Shown here: positions 31,149 to 36,546 of the stretch, one piece after another
How the letters are laid out: each line of letters begins with the position of its first letter
Position numbering within the stretch: position 1 is the stretch's first letter
Assembly (NCBI GenBank): GCA_938045805.1
Contig: CALIBL010000111.1
Coordinates: 1-36,546 of the forward strand
Origin: an uncultured Rubripirellula sp.
Lineage (GTDB): Bacteria > Planctomycetota > Planctomycetia > Pirellulales > Pirellulaceae
Direction of reading: 5' to 3'
DNA length: 36,546 bases
The notes under the pieces: generated by a model
Told to the model about the DNA's origin: nothing
What the model saw: the letters and a program-made list of their open reading frames with translations, nothing else
The model's database searches: none
Position numbers and translations under genes: made by a program

Positions 31149-33338
31149 GTGAGTCATTCGGCAATCAAGCTTTCCACCAGAAAAAAAATTCTCTTTTCCT
31201 CGCTTCTCCTCTGCGGTTTGGCTCTTACGACGGAGGTGGCTCTTCGTGTGCTCGGCATCGGTCGACCCGCGAATTTTGAGGATCCGTTTGTTGGATTTGA
31301 CGCGAAGAGTCCTGTTTTTGTTAGTGCGGAAGATTCAGACGGAATGCGTTTGGAAACAGCCGCTGGGAAACAGGTTTGGTTTAACTATCAAACCTTTGCT
31401 AGGAAAAAAGCGGGCAACACCAAACGCGTCTTTTGTCTTGGTGGGTCGACAACCTTCGGCCGTCCGTTTGATGATCACACCGCGTTCTCAGGTTGGCTTC
31501 GCGAGATATTGCCATTGGTAGATTCTTCGACCCAATGGGAAGTGATCAATGCGGGTGGAGTCAGTTATGCGAGTTATCGCGTTGCAAATGTCATGGAAGA
31601 GCTTTGCGAATATGAGCCTGACCTGTTCGTGATTTTGACGGGTCACAATGAGTTTTTAGAGAGGAGGACTTACGCTGGGTTGCTCGAGAAGGGCTTGAGT
31701 GGTGATCAAGTTGTGGCCAGAACGCGGCGGATCCTTAAAGCCTCACGCCTTTTCAATTTGATCGAGGGGTTTGTGCGTCCTGAGGCTAATTTTCAAGTCC
31801 ATAGCCGCGAGAAACTGCCCGAGGAGGTCGATGAAATCTTGAATCACTCCGCGGGTCCCAAAGACTATCAGCGAGACGATCAGTGGCATGCTAACGTGCT
31901 GGTTCATCTTCGTTCGAATCTGGAACGCATGGTCGCCATGGGAAAGACCGCGGATGCTAAGGTTCTATTTATTTCTCCGACCTCGAATCTTCGTGATTGC
32001 CTTCCGTTCAAATCGGTTAGCGACATCGGGGCATTGAGTTTAGATGTAGGGGGCGAAGAATCTGCTGAGTCACGTGAACCAAGTGAAGAGGATTTCGCCA
32101 CAGAGAGAAATCGTCCCCTTGGCTTGGTCCTCCAAGAGAAACTCGAGAAGGACGGGGCAGAAGAGACGCTCAAGTGGGTTACTGCGAACCTCGCTAATGA
32201 TCCTCGAAATGCTGACCTTTTGTTTTTTCAAGGTCGGTGTCTCTTTCGATTGAAACAACACTCTGAAGCACGCCGAGCATTCTTGGAGGCGTTGGATGAG
32301 GATGTCTGTCCACTGCGTGCCACCACGGAGATTCGGCAGATGATCTCCAGCGTTGCAGCCAAGCATCAGATGCCATGTGTTGATTTTGATGACGTTTTAG
32401 GCCGAGAGTCGATGCAGGAAAACGGCCACCAATGTTTCGGGGCAGATTATTTTCTCGATCACGTTCATCCATCAATCGAGACGCATCGACTCATCGCACT
32501 CTCCGTCATCCGAGAATTGCAGGGGATTGGATGGCTTGCCGAATCGGATTTGGATGAGAACCAAATTGGTGCCGTGACGCAGGAGATTAGCTCGAGGGTT
32601 GATCCGCAGAGGCAGGCCGTTGCATTCAGAAATCTTGCGAAGGTGCTTCACTGGGCGGGCAAGTTCGAGGAGGCGATTCCCAAGGCCGTCGATGCAACGC
32701 GATTGCTTCCCGACGATTTAGAGAGCTGGTTTGTGATGGCCGATTGTTTGCGGCAACTTGGTCGGGACGACGAAGCCTATTTGGTTTATCAGCAATTATT
32801 TCAGAAGGGTGACTACGGACGAGCGTACCTTCCGTTTGGCGAATTGTTGATGGATTTGCAGCGTTACGATCGCGCCGTTGAGTTTCTACTGATGGCAACA
32901 ATCGCTCCGAGTGAGTCGCACCGTATTCGAGCGTTGTACGACCTTGGGTTCACGCATCTTCAACTTGGGCAATACGACCTTGCGTTGGAGAGTTTGTTGG
33001 AGTGCGAGAGGTTGGCTGGTGGCGAGTCCGCTACCGTCGCTCTTATCGGGGAGGCTCTATTTTCTCTCGGGCGTTTTAGCGAGGCTGAAAGCAGGTTTAG
33101 TGAATTGCTGGATCTCAATGGGGATCCCGTTTACGCTTATCTTCGGCTCGCTGAGGTGTGTCTGGCTCAGCAGCGGGAACTCGATGCAGAGAAGTTTCTT
33201 GTTCGTTGCTTGGAGATCGACCCGCACGAATCAAGGGCAACAGCTCTGTTAGAGCATCTTCGATCTGGGGTTGATCCTCCATCACCGGGTTCGACAGGTA
33301 ATGAAGCCAATGTTCGATCCGATTCAAGTCTTGAGTGA
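31149..33338 (+). CDS. Membrane-anchored SGNH hydrolase fused to TPR repeats
   Basis: The 729-residue protein has a signal anchor (about 13-34), then a GDSL/SGNH esterase-type domain (about 90-450) with an embedded TPR-like helical segment (about 335-385). Catalytic blocks: Ser100 in GGSTTFG (block I), NAGGVSYAS (block II), Asn167 in GHNE (block III), and Asp437/His440 in DHVHPS (block V). Residues about 488-705 are TPR repeats (e.g. WAGKFEEAIPKAVDATRLLPDD, ALYDLGFTHLQLGQYDLALESL). GTG start with GGAG nine bases upstream. SGNH domains on membrane anchors often act on O-acyl groups of surface polysaccharides, but no polysaccharide operon is near. The terminator at 33386-33405 closes this transcript. 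Confidence 0.9.
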   Translation: MSHSAIKLSTRKKILFSSLLLCGLALTTEVALRVLGIGRPANFEDPFVGFDAKSPVFVSAEDSDGMRLETAAGKQVWFNYQTFARKKAGNTKRVFCLGGSTTFGRPFDDHTAFSGWLREILPLVDSSTQWEVINAGGVSYASYRVANVMEELCEYEPDLFVILTGHNEFLERRTYAGLLEKGLSGDQVVARTRRILKASRLFNLIEGFVRPEANFQVHSREKLPEEVDEILNHSAGPKDYQRDDQWHANVLVHLRSNLERMVAMGKTADAKVLFISPTSNLRDCLPFKSVSDIGALSLDVGGEESAESREPSEEDFATERNRPLGLVLQEKLEKDGAEETLKWVTANLANDPRNADLLFFQGRCLFRLKQHSEARRAFLEALDEDVCPLRATTEIRQMISSVAAKHQMPCVDFDDVLGRESMQENGHQCFGADYFLDHVHPSIETHRLIALSVIRELQGIGWLAESDLDENQIGAVTQEISSRVDPQRQAVAFRNLAKVLHWAGKFEEAIPKAVDATRLLPDDLESWFVMADCLRQLGRDDEAYLVYQQLFQKGDYGRAYLPFGELLMDLQRYDRAVEFLLMATIAPSESHRIRALYDLGFTHLQLGQYDLALESLLECERLAGGESATVALIGEALFSLGRFSEAESRFSELLDLNGDPVYAYLRLAEVCLAQQRELDAEKFLVRCLEIDPHESRATALLEHLRSGVDPPSPGSTGNEANVRSDSSLE

Positions 33339-33385
33339 CCACGGAAGTTCAATCGATTCTATGCTACCCGCCCAACGAGCGAACC

Positions 33386-33405
33386 ACCCCATGGAGGGGT
33401 TTTTT
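33386..33405 (+). terminator. Short Rho-independent terminator after the SGNH-TPR gene
   Basis: ACCCC (33386-33390) pairs with GGGGT (33396-33400) around ATGGA and is followed by a run of six T residues. It lies 47 bases after the stop codon. The stem is short but GC-only. Confidence 0.65.
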
Positions 33406-33530
33406 CGGTGTTGAGCCGGTAGGAGCGTTGATTGCGGTGTCTTGTGAAGCTTTGGCTCTTGAGGAAACTGGATCGAGTCGATAAATTGCTGCACCGACAG
33501 GAATTCCCATAGCATTTTAAGAGTTGGACG

Positions 33531-33779
33531 ATGGCACATAAGAAAGGTCAGGGTTCGAGCCGCAACGGACGCGATTCGAATGCTCAAAGACGTGGCGTAA
33601 AGAAGTTTGGCGGCGAAGCAGTTCGAGCCGGTAATATCTTGGTTCGTCAGGTTGGTAATAAGTTTCACCCCGGCAAGGGTGTTGGGCAGGGCAATGACTA
33701 CACCTTGTTCGCACTTGTCGATGGCAAAGTCAGCTTTGACCAGAAGGGTCGTCGAATCAACGTTTTGGCCGAAGCTTAG
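33531..33779 (+). CDS. rpmA: 50S ribosomal protein L27
   Basis: The 82-residue product is L27, a large-subunit protein whose N-terminus reaches the peptidyl-transferase centre. Conserved sequence is full length: [17 protein letters not shown] at the start, [15 protein letters not shown] and [20 protein letters not shown]. No N-terminal cleavage extension of the Firmicutes type is present. It is usually preceded by rplU (L21), but here the upstream gene is the unrelated SGNH-TPR protein followed by a terminator, and downstream obgE is absent too. So rpmA is alone with its own terminator at 33896-33921. Confidence 0.98.
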   Translation: MAHKKGQGSSRNGRDSNAQRRGVKKFGGEAVRAGNILVRQVGNKFHPGKGVGQGNDYTLFALVDGKVSFDQKGRRINVLAEA

Positions 33780-33895
33780 TTTGTCTACCGAGGGACGCCT
33801 GGCCGGTTGATCTTCTGTGAACCAACGGTCGCTGCGTGGAGTCGATCGCACACGCGAGCAGTATGTCGTCCTGATGATCTTGAATACATCAACAG

Positions 33896-33921
33896 ACCCG
33901 CCTTCTTGGGCGGGTTTTTTT
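33896..33921 (+). terminator. Rho-independent terminator of rpmA
   Basis: ACCCGCC (33896-33902) pairs perfectly with GGCGGGT (33909-33915) around a 6-base loop, followed by seven T residues. It is 117 bases after the rpmA stop codon and 46 bases before the convergent phospholipase gene. Confidence 0.92.
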
Positions 33922-33966
33922 GTGCGCGGTGATTAGATCGACTCGGAGAGGGGCGACAGCCTTATT

Positions 33967-35226
33967 TCAGAGATGGTTGGGAATCAAACGTGCTAGCCAA
34001 CGCAGTTGCCGGATTTCTTCGGGTTGATATTTCGTCCCGGTGCCGAGGTTGCGACGTGGTGTGACGGGCAGTCGACTCGACCGTGCGAAGTAGGCGGCGA
34101 ATTGTTCCGATAAGGCAGCGGCAAATGCTTCGTCGTTGATGGTTAATGCTAGTTCGGTATCAAAGAATTCCGACCGGCGGTTGAAGTTGTAACTCGTGAC
34201 GCACGCAATCTTTTGGTCTACGACCAAACCTTTGGCATGAAGTGTTCGATCGCCCGCGTACTGATAAATTGGGAGAGTGCCCAGTCGGTGACGCATCTGT
34301 GTCATCAATGCGACATGATTGATGGGGCGATTGGTTGATTCCAGTGAGTTGGTGAGAATGCGGATTCTCACACCTCGCTGTTCGGCTTTCTTTAGTACCG
34401 ATACGCAATCACGAGAGGGGAAAAAGTAGGGGGCAACGATATCGATCTGTTCAGATGCTTGTTGGATCAATTTATAGAGATCGTTATGGATCCCATTGGT
34501 CGGATCCTTTATCGCTGAAGCATCGTATAGGAAGGACATTTTATCAGTTGCGATATCAAACCCTTGAGGTGTTGCTGCGGTCGGTACGCCAATATCCAAC
34601 GGAGCGTCGATTTTACGACTGGAGTGGTGAAGCAACTTGGCGGAAGGCTTGTGAGTGCGATGCGAGTCAACCTCCTCGCTATCCCACAAAGAATCAAAGT
34701 ACTCTTTGGTGAACTCGACGAACTCCCCTGAAACTAAAATGTCATAGTCGACAAAATTGGGCTCAACCTCAGAGCGTCCAAAATAGACATTGGAGATATT
34801 TCTACTACCGACAATCAATTGTTTTTGATCAGCAGCTAGATACTTATCATGCATGCGTTGCATCAGGTTGGTAGCACCCGTACCTGTCGGGTGAAACCAT
34901 TTTATCTTCACGCCACTCGTTTTCAGAAGTTCACGTTGGTGGGTGGAGGATCGATCGAACATTCCGTCGAGCACCAATCGTACGGATACTCCTCGCTTCG
35001 CGGCGTCGGCAACCGCCAAACACAGGTGCTGGCCAATCGCGTCATCGTCGAATTCGAACCACGCAATGTCGAGATTTTTCTCGCACGTCTTGATAAGCTT
35101 CACTCTAGCGTCGAGCGCAAGATGGTCGTCGCACAGCAGTCTCACATCATTTGCACATGTGGGCGAAATAAAAAAGAAGGCGAGAAGGAGGACTGATAAA
35201 GTTATCTTTTGGGCTTCCCGCGGCAT
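33967..35226 (-). CDS. Exported phospholipase D-like protein (two HKD motifs)
   Basis: The 419-residue protein has a signal peptide (hydrophobic 9-21, cut near TCA-ND) and two PLD catalytic motifs. The first is His126, Lys128, Asp133 (MHDKYLAAD followed by GSRNIS), and the second His330, Lys332, Asp337 (LHAKGLVVD followed by TSYNFNRRSEFFDTE). Together they form one active site acting on phosphodiesters through a phospho-histidine intermediate. Bacterial members include cardiolipin synthases and secreted phospholipases or nucleases. The signal peptide and lack of N-terminal membrane helices argue against a cardiolipin synthase. The start has no strong ribosome site, but no better one is seen. 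Upstream 35227-35461 holds no evident gene. Confidence 0.9.
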   Translation of the reverse strand: MPREAQKITLSVLLLAFFFISPTCANDVRLLCDDHLALDARVKLIKTCEKNLDIAWFEFDDDAIGQHLCLAVADAAKRGVSVRLVLDGMFDRSSTHQRELLKTSGVKIKWFHPTGTGATNLMQRMHDKYLAADQKQLIVGSRNISNVYFGRSEVEPNFVDYDILVSGEFVEFTKEYFDSLWDSEEVDSHRTHKPSAKLLHHSSRKIDAPLDIGVPTAATPQGFDIATDKMSFLYDASAIKDPTNGIHNDLYKLIQQASEQIDIVAPYFFPSRDCVSVLKKAEQRGVRIRILTNSLESTNRPINHVALMTQMRHRLGTLPIYQYAGDRTLHAKGLVVDQKIACVTSYNFNRRSEFFDTELALTINDEAFAAALSEQFAAYFARSSRLPVTPRRNLGTGTKYQPEEIRQLRWLARLIPNHL

Positions 35227-35461
35227 GGCGATAGCGACTCAGATTCGTCAGAGAAGAGAAAAGTCAATCACAGGAATGACATCCCTTGAAAGATACCCTC
35301 AGATAATCACCGAGCAGGAAGTGGTGAATCATCATCGCCACCAACCGTCGTTTCAGGTGTGCGGTCCGCACGATTGAAACTGATATGCGGGTTGGTCGGG
35401 TAACGTTGCTTCAATCCGCTGGCGAACGGATGTTAGTGCACCGTGGACGGGGCGAACTGAA

Positions 35462-36211
35462 TTATGCCGCCGCTGCGACGCGGTTTGAGGCGTAACCGAA
35501 AGCCTCGAAGTCATTTTGATAGATTTGATGGACCAGATTTTGGGTCTCTTGATCTGCCGATGCTTCTGATCGCGCTGAACGTGATTGGTTCAAACGTCCC
35601 AACCACTCAGTCCTGACGTATTCAACGCCAAGTTGTTTCAGGTGCTGATCAAGGGATGCCAAATCGTTTTCGAGAGTCTCCAACTTCAACACCAAGTCGT
35701 AGTCGATTCTGCTTGGTAGCAATAGATCGCACAAAGTCCAGTAATGGCTATCGAATTGTACACCGTGTCGGACTAATCCGCGTACGAACTCACCGTAGCT
35801 TAAATATCGAGCAATGCATCTAGATGCCTCGTTCGCTCGCCCCCAAGCCTTAGGACCCATCAGAAGTTGTTTGCACTTGCCAGCGACATATGCCGCTGAG
35901 GCGTAGTTTGCTGCGTATCGATTTAGCTTGTTGCAGTAGTTCGACCATGTTCGATCATAGGGATTGCGGACGACGCTGAAGCTGAAAAAGTTACGATTGA
36001 GATCTGCATAAAATTCATCACTTGCATCGCTTAGCGAGCCGTAGCTCAGTCCATGTGATAACAGGGATCCTGAGTGCTTTCTAAGAAAACGTCTCGGGTT
36101 GATCCCTGGATTGATTCCGTGCATTTGCAGAATTCGGTGGATCAAGGTCGTTGAACCGCATTTGGGAGTTTCTTTGTAGAAGAATCGGAACCGCTCAGAC
36201 TTTAGAAACAT
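35462..36211 (-). CDS. Sulfotransferase family 2-like protein
   Basis: The 249-residue protein matches carbohydrate sulfotransferases of the sulfotransferase-2 family. The 5'-phosphosulfate-binding loop is ETPKCGSTTL (about 14-23) and the 3'-phosphate-binding segment is FSVVRNPYDRTWSNYCNK (about 78-95). Such enzymes transfer sulfate from PAPS to sugar or lipid acceptors. It lacks a signal anchor, so it would act in the cytoplasm, as is usual for bacterial members. The acceptor is unknown and no glycosyltransferase genes are adjacent. ATG start fits the family: MFLKSERFRFFYKETPKCGSTT. It points towards the PLD gene on the same strand with a 235-base gap. Confidence 0.85.
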   Translation of the reverse strand: MFLKSERFRFFYKETPKCGSTTLIHRILQMHGINPGINPRRFLRKHSGSLLSHGLSYGSLSDASDEFYADLNRNFFSFSVVRNPYDRTWSNYCNKLNRYAANYASAAYVAGKCKQLLMGPKAWGRANEASRCIARYLSYGEFVRGLVRHGVQFDSHYWTLCDLLLPSRIDYDLVLKLETLENDLASLDQHLKQLGVEYVRTEWLGRLNQSRSARSEASADQETQNLVHQIYQNDFEAFGYASNRVAAAA

Positions 36212-36422
36212 CAGCAGCGCTTTTGCAGGTCGGGAAAACTACGATTTCAACTGGTTTCACAGCATCAGTTGTGGTGAGATACTCACTATGAAGTTTTCAG
36301 TAGGTATCAAGATCGTTCAGACTAGGTCAAGGACGCCTTTGAGCAACTCGTTGTGGGCTTGCTAGCTAATGTGGAACAGCTTGCGTTGGAATTTGGTCCG
36401 AAAAAAGTGTAGGAATCTTTGC

Positions 36423-36546
36423 ATGAATCACAAAAGTTTATGGTTGATGATCGGTTTGATGATTCCCGCGAGCTACGTCTTTGCGGAAGAATCCAAGGTT
36501 CAAAGTGAGCCGTATGAGTATGAGATCCGGCCTGACCACGAGGCTT
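36423..36546 (+). CDS. N-terminus of an exported protein (cut by the window edge)
   Basis: An open frame begins at ATG with AGGA about eight bases upstream and runs off the right end after 41 codons. It starts with a clear signal peptide: MNHKSLWLMIGLMIPASYVFA, cleaved before EESKVQSEP. The visible mature part is acidic (EPYEYEIRPDHEA) and too short to classify. It is divergent from the sulfotransferase with 211 bases between; that gap has no other recognisable element. Confidence 0.7.
   Translation, partial: MNHKSLWLMIGLMIPASYVFAEESKVQSEPYEYEIRPDHEA

Noticed and set aside
1..36546. CRISPR array, insertion sequence, rRNA or toxin-antitoxin pair
   Set aside because: Looked for regular repeats, transposase motifs, rRNA-like sequence and paired small genes; none seen.

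Overview
The window reads as chromosomal DNA of a planctomycete, most likely Pirellulaceae (Rhodopirellula/Blastopirellula-like). The grounds are a secreted sulfatase, a SGNH hydrolase fused to TPRs, EF-hand/propeller secreted proteins, an ABC-2 permease fused to a CPBP protease, a GntP permease with a long extracytoplasmic-type extension, frequent GTG/TTG starts, and a CitG-like gene beside a PTPS-like gene. This placement comes from gene content alone; there is no rRNA in the window.

Layout. 1-2194 is the right end of an integrated element: the C-terminus of a primase/helicase-like protein, then a tyrosine recombinase whose stop codon lies inside a tRNA-Gln(CTG) gene at 2177-2247. 2649-5925 carries an FHA-GAF-SpoIIE phosphatase, an acylphosphatase and queA. 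5942-13586 is entirely on the minus strand: a small membrane protein, a GntP-family permease, parB-parA, a DUF1015 protein and ahcY. 13985-14373 holds a probable Fur box and a hemP-type gene, convergent with trpF. 15170-26290 is on the plus strand: a membrane coiled-coil protein, an alpha/beta hydrolase, a CitG/PTPS pair, a sulfatase, an ABC exporter pair, an RmlD-like reductase and a secreted phosphoesterase. A TetA-like MFS pump (minus) follows. 28084-33779 carries moxR, an EF-hand/propeller protein, SGNH-TPR and rpmA. A secreted phospholipase D and a sulfotransferase (both minus) come next, and the start of an exported protein is cut by the right edge.

How it works together. Most of the window is core housekeeping (queA, parAB, ahcY, trpF, rpmA) interleaved with exported planctomycete-type proteins. 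The clearest functional couplings are parA/parB (8-bp overlap), the ABC ATPase and permease (8-bp ATGTCTGA overlap), CitG followed by PTPS, and the FHA phosphatase followed 3 bp later by the acylphosphatase. The points most worth a second look are the element/tRNA junction, where the integrase gene also appears to contain the tRNA terminator; the orphan hemP with its Fur box; parS-like sequences around parAB; the CitG-PTPS pair as possible cofactor biosynthesis; and several unusual fusions. I found no CRISPR array, insertion sequence or rRNA, and no clearly new defence system.
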